A stretch of 64,000 nucleotides of DNA, taken from the NCBI GenBank assembly GCA_013076295.1, contig RQOL01000824.1, positions 1,364,001 through 1,428,000 of the forward strand. Reading direction: 5' to 3'. Shown here piece by piece: positions 33,123 through 45,333 of the stretch. The position numbers and the translations under genes were made by a program. Every line of letters begins with the position of its first letter. Position 1 is the first letter of the stretch. Origin of the DNA: Sanderia malayensis (Eukaryota > Cnidaria > Scyphozoa > Semaeostomeae > Pelagiidae). The notes under the pieces are model-generated. The model was not told the origin of the DNA and ran no database searches. It was given only the letters and a program-made list of their open reading frames with translations.

Positions 33123-33603
33123 ACCAACTGTTTAATTATATATCCACGATTCTACCTCTTTTATCTCGTTAGAGTCTATCTCGATCTAAATATCTTTAAG
33201 TTTTACCTTTAAATACCATAGATCACGTGATTGTTATACGTAAATCTGTTTCCTTTCACAACTGCAACAACAACTTTTATTACACACAATAAGTTGCTTT
33301 TGTACACGTTCTTTATGGCAGCTTCGATTTGTGTCTCGTACTATTTGGTTCGAGAATCTATATTTCATATCTAATCTATGTATCGTTGTATCATTGTGTC
33401 TTACAATGAGGTGCGCAACTGTGCAAACAACATCTTTTGCGATTAAAACTTACTTTAACGCATTTCGATATTTATTCCTTTTTTCCTTCAATATTTCAAT
33501 TCTAACTTAGATTTGCGTCCAACTCAGATTACTTATACTGAATACTTCACCGAATTTGAAAATCTTGAACAGCCATTTGCATTTTCTTGAGCTTGTCTTC
33601 ACA
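33123..33603. other. No gene recognised; upstream region of the astacin gene
   Basis: AT-rich sequence with no open frame of note. The astacin start codon follows. A CTGCAG near 33666 resembles an acceptor, so a different first exon cannot be excluded. Confidence 0.45.
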
Positions 33604-36600
33604 ATGATATCAACATCGCTTTTGTTTTGCACTGTTTTGGTGATTAATGTTTTAAAATTCTTCTCTGCAGCTAAGACCGCCGAACTATTTGAAGGAGACA
33701 TTGTTCTTGATCACAACACAAGAAAGATAGTAAATGGTGCCAACGCATTTGATGCTGTTGCGTCCGTTGCTAAAAAATGGCCCAAAGGAATTGTCCCATA
33801 CGTTTTCCATTCATATTTTGGTAATTATATTTTTTGTTAATTTTAACAATGCTGTTTCATATACGTTAACTGATAATAGATAACTAAAATAATGCAAAGT
33901 AATAAAATGATAATAATATAACAAATAATAAAATAAAGTAATACAACTGCATTTCTTTTTTTAACAAAGTTTGCTAAAAGTCTTCCTTTAATAATTGTAG
34001 AATTTTAGAATAAATCATATAAACACTAAAATAATGCGACTGATAAAGCTGGTATGTTGCTGGTATGACCCATTAAGGTTATTGTTAGTACATGATAAAA
34101 TAGTGGATAATTACCCAGCTCATGGAAAACAGTTTCATTCATTTTTAGCAAACCAAATGTTTGCCTTTCAACTTTTTCATATTGTAAAATTTACAATATG
34201 AATGCTTACGTTTTAAATGTCCTGAAGAATAATCCATCTCTTACCTTTCTTTAAAGAATCTTGTATTGAAAGTTGATTTTCAATGCGTTCATTCTTCGGA
34301 TTTCCTTCAGCTAAACATTAAATCATTCAGAATTACTTATGAATAATAAAATGCTATGTTTTTCTTGCAGATAGCTCTCGAAGGAATCTCGTGAACCAGG
34401 CAATACAGGACTTTAACGACAAGACATGCGTTAGATTCCAACCGAGAACAACTCAATCGAATTAGGTCAGATTCGTTGTTGGACAAGGGTAAGTGAGTAG
34501 AACGGATGCGGTTCTCGTTGTAAATCATTTATTAAGCGCCCAGGGCCTTCATCTTATTTGCCGAAATTTATTGTGAATTTTATTTATTGTGAAATTTATA
34601 CTGAAGGCCATGGGCGCTAATAAAGGCCATGGGCGCTAAATAGAGGATTTGCGGGATAGTACGTATTGATGGTTTATAGCTCGTGAACCAAAGTCCTTGA
34701 GACGCTTGAAAATGCGTTTATTCTCTGGGGACGCCATTCACCCCCTCCCCTCCCCCCAATTCTACTAAAACAATGCTGCTTTCTGAATCAGACCATTGTG
34801 GACAGCCATGCAAATATTATTTTGTTCATTTCGCATGAGACTGAAACTAAAAACAACGTTGTTTGGGGTAGGAGGGGGTGAAAGATACGCACGAAGTTTG
34901 TAAAAATCGAAAATGCCTCAGAACATTTGTCTACTATTATGGGTATAATCATGTGAAATGTTTTGTGTCTGCTGTTAGATTTAGTTGTGAAATGCTTAAT
35001 AGATAGCAATCCCAACACTCAAAAGAGGCAATAGTAATAACAGTATCAAGTTCCTGAAGGATGTATCGGCTATGGTAGTACCTTTGCTAGGTGACCTGAC
35101 CCTGGAAGAGAGGCTGGCTGGACTGCAAGACATATCACCGCATTCCTCGATAGCCTCGATTGTGGGCTGGGTTGATTTCTGTTTGGTAGGTGTTCCAATG
35201 TCAAATTTTCCACCATCTTTGGCTACTGTTGCAAAAAGATTTGCAACTGTTTGTCTGAGAGTGGGACGTCGTGCTGATGCGAAAAGCAGGTTCTGTTTCT
35301 GTTTCTTCGTGATAAGAATCCTTAAGCTAAACGTGCCCGGTTTTGGTAATTTAACTGCATATGCAAACCAATCAATGTTATTCTCAATCCAATTCATTTT
35401 CCGAGCAATTGCCTTCCCTGTTTTCAAAGCCGTTTGGTCCATAAATTGTTGCTGTTGTTGTGGTGCAGAGAACATCGCATTGCTTCCCTGTGGCGACTTC
35501 ATCTCCAGTTGAACTTGTGCCACATTCTGCGTCCCCCCTGTCACCCATCGCCCCCCGCACCCCATCGCCGTCCCCAGGAGTCCCTTAAGACTCTCCGCAG
35601 CAGACGTAGTTGACAACACGAAGGCGCTTTTCACTGTCCAGAATACCCTCCACCAATCAGACGGCCACAAGCTGCAGATAGAAGGCGACCCAGGCAAACT
35701 GCAAGCAGAACCCCCGGTATAGCAACAAGTGTGCGAACCGAATGCAATGTCTTGGATAGTTTTGCAGGAGGTGCGTTGCTGTTGCCAGGGCCTGATTAGA
35801 GGTACGAGTGCGACTTGAAGGCATCGGCGTACTGAATCCACCCATTTCTTGCCAGATTGAGTGAATCTGTTGTAGGAGTCGTCGTACATGCCGCAAAATC
35901 GCTTTGCATACCTGGTTGAATGGATATAATGGTATTTCAAGAGTAGGATAACAATGGATAACAATAGGACAAAGACGGATAATAATAGAATGAAGACGGT
36001 TGAGAATACAGTCAACTCTGTCTAACTCGAACACCCTGGGGAAGCGTGAAAATGTTCGAATTACAAAAGGCTCGAATTATAGAGGCTTGTTTTAGAAGAG
36101 TTGGTTCGTTAGTGATCCTTGAAGGAACGGAGAGGTTCGTCCGAGTTAGATAGAGTTCGAGTTACACGAGTTCGAACTATGCAGATTTGACTGTAGGTTA
36201 AGACTGATTGCAATAGGATAAAGTGGTAGATAAGTGGTAAGAGTAAGATAAAAGATGTAAAAATGGAGTTGCTTTACTGTAAAACATGTCATATCTTATT
36301 TTATTTATACCTGATTGCATAGTCAGCTGTGTGTCCCTTACAAGGGTGGACTACTTCAAGGCATTGTTCATACCAAGAACACGTATCCCCTGGTGGGCTG
36401 TAACACCATGATGGAATGATGCTCGAACTATTTTGCATTGATTTTGTTCTGCTTGGATCGCACGTACAGCTGTCTTGAATTGCCTTGTTAAACCTGCTTG
36501 CCTCCAAACTGCAGCGGTATAAGCAATATCCGTTGGTCTGGTTTTGGCAACTGTGTCTGCCTATAGAAAGAGGTTAAACGTTTTCATTGAGTGTGGGACC

Positions 36601-39600
36601 ATGCATTGAGTAGTAAACAGCAGTGCACACGATTTTTTATAAAAAAATACTGAATACTTCGAAAGCCTATTGTTTTCAGTTATTCTTAAATTTTCATTAT
36701 TTTCTGGTATTCTTATAAGCACCGTGTTTGATCAACCACTGACCTGCTGATTGTCGTCTAATGTAGTGGTAAGTGGAGCAAGTTGCCCATTCCGGTTTCA
36801 TATTTGTTGACTGGTCGGTTACACATTGAACCGTCCCGGTTGGACCGGTATTTCGATCACAGCCGGGTGTTGTTGATGCAGCAACGTAGCATTGCCTTGT
36901 TGTTGATGCCAATAGCAATACTACCGATATGAAATGATGCAGATGCATTGTCAATGATGATTCGAGTTTCCGTGCTGTGAGACCTGCAATGAAAAGTTGG
37001 GGTGTCTCAAAGTCAACTCTTAACGTACGCGTTTTTTCTAAGAAAGGTTCTTAGCAAGTATTTTCAGAGCAGTGAGGCTTAAAAATTGCAGTACTGAACT
37101 TTCATAACTTTTTGACGAGCCGAGAAACAAACTTCCTGCCTTTTCATTAAAACATTTACGGAGCTTCCGGGTATAATATAACTTTACTGAAAAGATCTTT
37201 CTCTGCTTGAATTGACCTACTTTATAGTCTTGGTTGACTGAATGTCTTCACAAATGTATTGTGCCTGGTGAAGTCAAGATGATGCTACAATATAAATCAT
37301 CTTTGTCCTACTGTTTCAATTTCAAAGTCTCGAGCGAAGCACAGATCGATAAGAATTTTGACGAAGCCAGAGGCAAAAGATTTCTCAGAGAGTTATAGTA
37401 ATCAGAAACTACAAAGTCACAATGCTCTTCTTACAGCTTTAAATTTCTACAATACAGTTACTTACCAAAATAAGGTCCAATTTCGCAAAACTTGGAGAAA
37501 GAATTTGGTTTATTGGCTCTTTAATCACAGAAACCATGTGACAAGCTTGTGTTCAATGTTCAATGTAATGATTTGATGAAGTGTGTGTGGTGCATTGCAA
37601 AACTAGGAAATACTGCATCTGTTTATTTACAGCTGTGGACTTTGTTTCAATGCAATGTTCTTTGCACGTGATCACTTTGTACATGTTGGAGGCAACCTCC
37701 GTGACAGAATTTCACATCAAATCGAATCACGTGATCTGAAACGCCCACCTTTCTTATCATGTGATCATGCGAATGCGGGATGAGTTTATACTTGCAACCT
37801 TTCTCTTCAACCCTTCTAAGGGCCTGTTTATATGGAGCCGAGTTACTCGGCTTCCCGAGTAACTCGGCAAGGCGGGATGAAAATTGAATTCTGTTTATAT
37901 GAGACCGAGTTACTCGGGTGGCCAGGTTACTTTTAGAATGGTGTTTGTTACATGAGGTGGTTTGGTTAACAATGTGGTTTGGTTAACAGTTCACGCATGC
38001 GAATTATGTCCGAATTCGTCCCGGCTAGCCGAGTAACTCGGCACATTTGCGTTTATATGACAGAAACGAGTTACTCGATATGCCGAGATCTCGGCTGTTT
38101 TGCCGGGATCCCTGCTAGCCGAGTTACTCGTCTGTCTCATATAAACACTCACCCGGGATTGCATTGATTTTGTATACAAGGCGGGTAACTCGGCTTAACG
38201 AGTAACTCGGGAAGCCGAGTAACTCGGCTCCATATAAACAGGCCCTAATTTACTGACTTTCGAAAGGAAGAAACAAAGTTTCTGCTCTCTTTCTTGGTCC
38301 AAAAAGCATCTTTAATTGCGACCACTCCTCTTTTGAAATGCATCGAGCTCTTGTAACTCCTCCGTTACAGTGCCAAGTATGGTGAATGCACCCAGCACCT
38401 TACTGGTTTAGTTGCAAGAAAAATATCAGCATTTGAATAAAGAAACAGTACGGAATGTTCAAATTATGGAGTGCCATTTTATTACAGATTCCATAATTCC
38501 AGTGTTCCAAATTCTACGTATGTCTTGTTAATATCCATACATGCCTTCAGACCTACCAAGAACATCTATGGGGGGCAAATGACAACGGTGTATAATGATG
38601 CCAATTGTGCGTCATTTGACATCTTTTGGGGCGCCCCTTCAGGTTTGGGGTCCTGTATACTATTCACACCCTTTCAGACGAAATGCGACGTTTCTAGTGT
38701 CTTTGCTAGTTTGTCCTGTTCATCATGATTAAAGTTATTTTATGTTGTACTAAAGGTGTTCTTCTCAAATTGGCGTGTCGGGTGGAGTCCAGGATATCTC
38801 GATTGGTAATGGATGCGAAAACAAAGGCACCGTGATACACGAAATGATGCATGCTATTGGGTTCTGGCATGAGCAGTCGAGACTTGACCGAGATCAATAT
38901 GTCACTATATATTGGAATAACATTCAAAGTGGTAAGTTTGTATTGAATTGAATGATTCCAGTGATTCACATGTGATATATGTGATTTGAAAAAAGGCGTC
39001 TATTGGAGGAGGCGTCTAATCAAGAACCCACCTTACAAAAGAGGACTCTTATTTGAAATATACGGGAGCATAAGTATTACAGTCAAATCTGCATAGTTCG
39101 AGCTCGTGTAATTCGAACTCTATGAAATTCGAACGAAATTCCCCGTCCCTTCAAGGATCACTAATGAACCAACTCTTGTAAAACAAACCTCTTTAATTCG
39201 AACTTTTTGTAATTTGAACATTTTTATGCTTCCCCAGGCTGTTCGAATTAAACAGAGTTGACTGTATTCTAGAAGCTCTTAACGCATTGATTTTTATACA
39301 CGGTGCTTTACTGTATATTTGTTACTGTATCTGTATACTGTATCTAATTTTTGAATCTTGTATTCCTTAGGAATGGGCTACAACTTCCAAACGTACCAAG
39401 CTCACGAAGCCAGTTACTATGGAGAGCCATATGATTTCGATTCAGTTATGCATTACCATAAAACAGCATTCAGCTCCAACGGTTATGCAACAATTGTTGC
39501 CAAGAGTGATCCAAACAGAAAGCTAGGCCAGAGAGTCGGGTTCAGTACTATTGATATCAGGCAAATAAACAAGTTGTACAGCTGTAGCGGAGGAACAGGT

Positions 39601-40958
39601 GGTGGTGGCGGAGGAGGAGGTAAGTGACGTCATGCTATATCTGTCTTTGCTGTCACTTTTTATGCAGCGATCTTTGGTATTGCTGAGTGACATAGTTGCA
39701 CCCAGGTTCAACCATGTCGCTCTAATGATAATCACTATTATTACTACTTCAATAATTAAAGAGAGTAACACTAATGTTAATAATAAGAGTAATTATTGTA
39801 AAGATGATTGCGAAGTTTGCTTATTGTTAGTGTTCTGATAGCGGCGAAACTAACTTAGGCTCACATTAGCAACCACATAGACTGTAAACCTTGAAGTTGA
39901 AAAACAGAGCTTGTCATAAATTACATGCAATTGTGGACAAACGTCCTGGGAACACCTGAAAAATGCGATACAAATGATATTTACAAGTGAATTTGGTTTT
40001 CTGTGGGCTCTATTTGATCCTTTACTCCCCCTTAAAACATTTTTTGTCCACCGTACCCCCCGTGATCACAGTCTAAAATGAATTTTCAGGTGTCTGGAAA
40101 AGAGGGAGATAAAACATGAGTGAAAATGTGCAGAAATTTTAAGTGTTCCAGGACTTTTATCCACTATTTTAGCTAGTTGGTTAGCAAGCTATTCTTATTC
40201 ATGCATTCATAGATTCATTCTGTGACGTGAGGATTATATTTTTTAATAGGATCTTGTGTTGATAACCATGGTGATTGTGCTGCATGGGCTTCCAGTGGAG
40301 AATGCCAGAAGAATCCTGATTGGATGCTGGTTAATTGCAAGAAAAGTTGCAACGCATGCTGTAAGCTGCAGTTCCTTAAATAGCGTCACATGAGGATTCC
40401 ACTTTTTACTTAATGTCAGTACAGTGGAATCCCCACACTTGGGACCTCCATCTAACGTCCAATTGAATAACTCAATTCAATAATGTGACGTTATTAACTA
40501 TAACCTAGACCCAATGCATCGCGTTCCTGTGCTCGTCAACGGAACAACGCAACAACTTTTTGGCGCTCTATTCACAGGGCAAAATTTAAAATTGCGAGAT
40601 TTTGATTGGTCAAGTGGGTTTTACTTCATCTTAAATATCTCGCCGACCCTGCAAAGCAGACTGGCATCCCTACAGATCATTGTTCTGGACTTTGCTTGTA
40701 AGGGGGTCGTGTCATGACAAATTTAAGAAATAATGAAACCGAAACAAAATATTTTTGTCCCGGTTTTGAAATAAGTCAGTTGCAGGGACTCAATGTAGAG
40801 AGTCTAACAAAACAACTCATCGTGTGTATTTCCTTGTAGCCTCGTCTCAGTGTGTTGACAACGATAGCAATTGTTCATACTGGGCCTCGATTAGAGAATG
40901 CTCGAAAAACCCCAACTACATGCTGGTTCACTGCAAGAAGAGCTGCAACAAATGCTGA
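33604..40958 (+). CDS. Astacin-family metalloprotease with two ShK domains; one in-frame stop
   Basis: Six exons join in phase: 33604-33820, 34371-34488, 38756-38931, 39371-39619, 40250-40360 and 40840-40958 (990 nt, 329 coded positions plus the final stop). Parts in order: signal peptide ([16 protein letters not shown]...); short propeptide with the FEGD aspartate-switch motif; catalytic domain with the zinc site [12 protein letters not shown] (exon 3) and the Met-turn SVMHY (exon 4); a run of glycines; and two six-cysteine ShK domains (exons 5 and 6, each ending C-K-K-S-C-N-x-C). Such proteases act outside the cell on matrix or developmental substrates, and cnidarians have many with ShK tails. 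Codon TAG at 34463-34465, in exon 2 after QPRTTQSN, interrupts the reading frame at a position that is normally an amino acid. All else is intact. No splice choice I can see removes it. It may be a recent null allele, a sequencing error or a readthrough site. The second intron (4.3 kb) hosts an antisense gene. Confidence 0.85.
34996..36948 (-). CDS. Cys-rich, probably GPI-anchored secreted protein, nested antisense in the astacin gene
   Basis: Three coding exons join in phase: 36948-36744, 36560-36311 and 35911-34996 (1371 nt, 456 aa). The protein opens with a signal peptide ([15 protein letters not shown]) and then has two cysteine-rich exons with motifs CSWYEQCLE and [17 protein letters not shown] segment [19 protein letters not shown] is followed by [12 protein letters not shown] and [11 protein letters not shown] long polar part (about residues 270-430) leads to a hydrophobic tail ([17 protein letters not shown]) with small residues before it, as in GPI-anchor signals. 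The central helical Cys pattern faintly recalls stanniocalcin, but I would not assign it. The gene lies wholly within astacin intron 2, on the opposite strand, with a MITE in its own second intron. Confidence 0.75.
36007..36195. mobile_element. Palindromic MITE (TACAGTCAACTCTG ends)
   Basis: The left end TACAGTCAACTCTGTCTAAC and the right end AACTATGCAGATTTGACTGTA are terminal inverted repeats starting at TA. The copy at 39078-39266 is the same element in the opposite orientation. It lies in the second intron of the nested gene. Confidence 0.85.
37820..38245. mobile_element. Harbinger-type MITE built of CGAGTTACTCGG palindromes
   Basis: Target duplication TAA (37817-37819 and 38246-38248) flanks a 426-bp element with long inverted ends beginning GGGCCTGTTTATATGGAGCC. 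The interior is a series of CCGAGTTACTCGG palindromes. A three-base TAA target suits the PIF/Harbinger group, though no transposase fragment is present to prove it. It lies in astacin intron 2. Confidence 0.85.
39078..39266. mobile_element. Palindromic MITE, inverted copy of the one at 36007
   Basis: The ends TACAGTCAAATCTGCATAGT and AACAGAGTTGACTGTA match the reverse complement of the 36007-36195 element across the whole length. It lies in astacin intron 3. Confidence 0.85.
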
Positions 40959-41905
40959 GGCGGGAGAGTAGAAAGAGAGATGTTTCAAGAAATGTAGAAT
41001 CAAAGAGAAACATAGTAAGTAAAATTTGCGAATTAAAAAGCTCAGCAGTGTGAATGAAAAAAGTTTCGTTTTTGTTCAATCTGTCTGTTTCAACTGGGGA
41101 TAGTTTAATCATTTGAGCCTCTCCTGCGAACTTCCTTACATTGTCAATGAAAATGATCTCTCAGTACTCCAAACTTACCCTACCCATAACTCCTCTGTGT
41201 TTGAGGGGGCTGCTTTGGGCGGGCAACAATATCAATGCTATGCTATTGAAAATTCGTCGCATGATTCTTTTTTGCAAACACTAATATATTTTTTCTGACT
41301 ACAGAAGTCATATACTAGTTGGTATCGTTTGATACTAGATTTTTCTGGCTCCCGGCGATTCTGGGGCTTTTTACCTTTGCCTGTGGGCGATTCTGAATGT
41401 TGCCAGGTAACTAGTGATGGCTCACCAAGGCAGATGTTTTTGGCGCATGTTTTTTACTATTGGCTGCAAGAAATTTTACATAATCTTGCTGCAAGCGATT
41501 CAATGCTTTCATTTGTCAGGGGCGAAAACAAGCCTGTTACAACTAGCCGAGGGCGATTACGTATAACAAGTAATTTGCTGAATACTAAATTTTCCAATAC
41601 ATGAATCATCACCTTATACAATTAGTTACGAAGAAAGTCAATAACAAAATCAATGATAAAACAGAGCAAGTTTCTTTTAAGGAAGACACTTGCCAATTAT
41701 TACACTGCCAGCCAATACACGTTTTTTATTTGATAAGAAACCTAGCTCAAACCCTATTAGTAAGAGTTTCTTAAATTCTATTGTTTTCTATTGTTAAGGA
41801 AAACAATAGAACAAAAGAATCAATTGTAATTTTACACAAATTCTACTAGTAAGTTTCTTATAAAGTGGTTTCTTGTGAAAAAACGTGCACTTTAAATTAA
41901 CGAAA
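40959..41905. other. No gene recognised; convergent 3' flanks
   Basis: This lies between the astacin stop and the stop of the coiled-coil gene. Two open frames (about 73 and 91 codons) have no recognisable domain. Near 41730-41880 are TAAGTTTCTTATAAAGTGG and AGGAAAACAATAG words of an undefined interspersed repeat, with partial inverted symmetry. Confidence 0.5.
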
Positions 41906-44900
41906 TCAGTAAAACATGTTTAAGGTTGTCGATATGGTCCCTTCAAGCCTGCCCAAGAGCTCTCTGATGTCTTCCAAGTACTTTCCGTCGACGGCAGTAA
42001 GCATGCGTCCACCTTTTTCAATCATGAACCGCAATACCTCGATATCAGCTGCAATTTGATTGACAGTTGGCAGGTGGCACCTGCGCAGCGCCAGAAGGCT
42101 TGCACCGTACGCTCCGCAGTTGAGGACAAAGAGTTTGTTCATCTCGAGGCAAACCTTGACGTGCGAAAGGAAATAGGTTTGAGTAGCAAATAGGCGAACG
42201 TGTGGCAAGGGAGGTGTCGTGGTAATAAGCGGCAACAACACCTAAAAGAGTGGTATTGTGTTGGAAGGCAGTTAATGCAGGTTGGGAGTTTGACAGGAGC
42301 GTATGTGGACGATAAGAGTTGAAAAATCGTCTTTCAGCTCTTGCCATGAGAATTGAAAGGCTCTCTTTTGTATGGATAGAAAAAGGATAAAGTACAAGAC
42401 AAAGAAGGCAGAAAATTTAATTGAAAATGTGAGCTGATGGAGCTGTTTGGAAAGAAAGTTAAATAAAATGGGCATAGCATTGAAAATTGTTTCATACGTT
42501 GTTCACAGTTGAGCAAGCTGTACATAACAGGATTATGTCAGTAGAAAACTGTGGGTAAAATTTACTTCATTACTTCATTACTTCATGTGAGATAATACAT
42601 TAAAATGTATTATGTGCTAGTTGTGAAGCACTTATGTTGCAGACATTATTTTGGAAAGGAATTTTAAAGACATGGTGCCGCATGATTAAGGGAATTAATT
42701 AGTAAAAGAAGAGAGAGACAATAGTATCAGATTTTAAAATCTTGGATTGAAGCGAGGCAAAGAACTCACCCTCGTAATAGATCGAATCAATGGCACCCCT
42801 TTACTTAGTCGATGAATTCCCTTTAACAATCGAATCCAATCAAACACAGCAGCTTGCAATGTTTCGAGATGTTTACGCTCTTCTTTGACTCTCACAAGTT
42901 TCTTGTCAATGTTTTCCTTCTCTTCTCCGTCTTTCTCGTTCGCGAATTCCAAGCAGCGAATTGAGCTCATGTCACCCATCATTTGGCCTCCTTTTAAATA
43001 GTTGTTCTTGTTAAACTCATGCAACTTTGGCCGCTGAGCCGGGAACTGGAAATACACATCTGAAAGGGATTGAGATAGAGGATAGAAGAGATTGGTTTCA
43101 TTTGGTTTATGCAGACCCCCGGTGTTGTTTCTATTCACATAGTGATGTCAATGGAATTGGCTGATCTTTTAGGAGGGTGCAGTAAGGTGAGGTACTGGTC
43201 ATGGCTTGTATTGGGATATAGTTGTTCAGTTGTGCACGTGTAATCAACTCCAGCTGAAAATCTGTACGGCGAATACTTTAGGGAGTGAAATAGATTTGAG
43301 GAGAATTTGACATTTTAGGGTCAAAATGTGGAGTTTACATGAAGTACTTCAAAGTCAGGAAGATGGCATGGTATAATAACATACGTTTATCATTTCATAA
43401 ACAGAAGTGTTTATGAGCACGACGTTTTGAGACGTTACTTCTCTCACTATCGGGTAAGAGCAATGATGCAACAAAATCATAATGATGCAACATTTGACAA
43501 ATGACATCAAAAAGGAGCAAATCTTGCTGAGATTTTACTTACCTGGCTTATTTGTTAGACTGAGTATGCTTGCAGAGGTACTGCTATTTCGTCTTGTGAA
43601 TTTCATCCCTGAACTGAGCCTTCTTGGTGAAAGCGACTGCAGTGGCTGTGATGGAAAGGGAGACGTCATGCTGCCTCGTCTCGGTGAGGGCGGGTTTGAA
43701 GACGAGACTGACGATCGACGTTGCTTTATGTTGCCATTGCCAGGATCTGCTGTGAAAAGGGAGTTATGGGATTTAGATTGAGACAATGAAAAATCTCATG
43801 GGAATTATTTATGGTTGCTACTCCAAATATCCGATGAATTAATCACGTTGGCAATGCACCATGGTAACAACTCACCTTTTTGATCTGCCTCGTTGCGACT
43901 CAGCAAAGTACCTGATGTGCTGGATCTTCTTCTTGTCGTTCGACGTCTGTGCTTTACTGCCAGAAGATTCTGATTCGTGTCAATAGGCTGGTTGTTATCT
44001 GAAGTAACAGAGAAAGCTTGAGGAAAAGCGAGTTATGATGTTGATAATGTTGTGATGATTATGATGATAATTATTTAGTTATGATGATAATGGTGTTAAA
44101 ATCACAAAAAGATATCCCTACCCACTGCTGGGCTATTTCCGTTCACATCCTCTGTGGCTTGTGCATCCTGGGTATTGGAGCTCCTTCTGAGCACTTTTCT
44201 GTCCTGCACTGTCACCTTGCCATTTTTTTCAGCACTTTTCAAGCTTTGCCGTCTTGAAGAAGCAGGGTACTCAATACCGTTTGCTGCACTCGATGTTGGC
44301 ATCCTATGGATTGATAAAATACGAGATTTTAATGGCATTCAGACTATAGGTCCAAATACTAGATTTTGAAAAGATTTGTTCGAACACAGGTCATCTTTCC
44401 TTGCAAATCTGACTGCAAACGAGAGAAAATATTTTTTTGAGTTGTCTTGGATTATTGTTGAATATATAAGGGGAAAGAAATCACAAGATGTGCTGCAACA
44501 AGCAACATGGATTAGTCTCGGAACTTGATGCTGCACAGAAATTAACCTTTTACAGTTCATTTTTCCATTTTCATACTCTTTGTATATTGATCTCAGCCCA
44601 AGGGACGCAGATCTGGATGCCCTATTAGTTAAAACTTTGCTTTTTACTCATGAAAACAGAAAGCCTTGTACTTTCTTGCCGTTTAATTCACCCAGTTTTA
44701 ATTCACTCCCTGAACTACGACAGCTGCAAAAATGAGTAATCAAATTGAAACAAATTTTATCAACCTGATTTTGCTAGGAAACACCGATACTCACCTTTCT
44801 TCAAGCACAGATTTCAAACAGTGATTTAAAGTTTGTCTTTTCGTAGTTGCTTGCTGCTGCGTGGTGTTGTTGTGCTCAGCGCGTTCGTTAACAGCTAGCA

Positions 44901-45333
44901 ACCTCTTGTTCTTGCTTTTAGCATCAATGCAGTTGTTGAATAAGACTTTTTCAAGCAAACAGAGCTGCGTTAAAAGGATTTTGATAAACCGAACATCATG
45001 AGGTGGCCGTATTCATGCATAAATACTCGATAAATTGCTGTTTTCGCGGCATAATTACACGTAATTAATATTTGATATGCGAAAAGCTGTGGGTAAAACT
45101 TCTGTTCTGCTGTTCACCTGAGAAATATGCAGGTTTTGTTGTCGTTGTTTACTGTCTGATCCAGCTAACTGCATGCCCACGCTCGTAGAGTGTTGCGGGG
45201 TAATCGTACAGTAGTTAGAAATTGCCAATAATGTGTTGCTTGCACTGCAGTAATCCGTGATTTTCTCTCTTTGTATCCTGGGTGTTTGCGAAAGGCCTCC
45301 GTTGACACTGCGAGGCTTATCTATAAGGAAATC
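41906..45333 (-). CDS. Coiled-coil protein with basic Ser/Pro-rich N-terminus (paralogue 1 of 3); 5' end not found
   Basis: Seven exons join in phase: 45333-45118, 44964-44795, 44303-44122, 43998-43876, 43749-43543, 43059-42770 and 42154-41906 (1437 nt, at least 478 aa; no start codon located, so an upstream exon is missing). The first five exons code for a disordered, basic, serine-rich region (SSSNPPSPRRGS, QSLSPRRLSS, KFTRRNSS). Exon six gives a coiled coil (EKENIDKKLVRVKEERKHLE) leading to GVPLIRSITR, and the last exon ends LEDIRELLGRLEGTISTTLN. The C-terminal 150 residues match the two intronless genes at 46732 and 48331. A basic tail followed by a coiled coil ending in a LLGxL motif resembles the augmin subunit HAUS8 in layout, but this is only a suggestion. 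Confidence 0.8.

Noticed and set aside
35072..35512. Open frame of 146 codons on the plus strand
   Set aside because: It is the antisense shadow of the long last exon of the nested Cys-rich gene, whose frame has splice support and a domain layout.
37979..38179. Open frames on both strands (62 codons each)
   Set aside because: They arise inside the palindromic MITE at 37820-38245.
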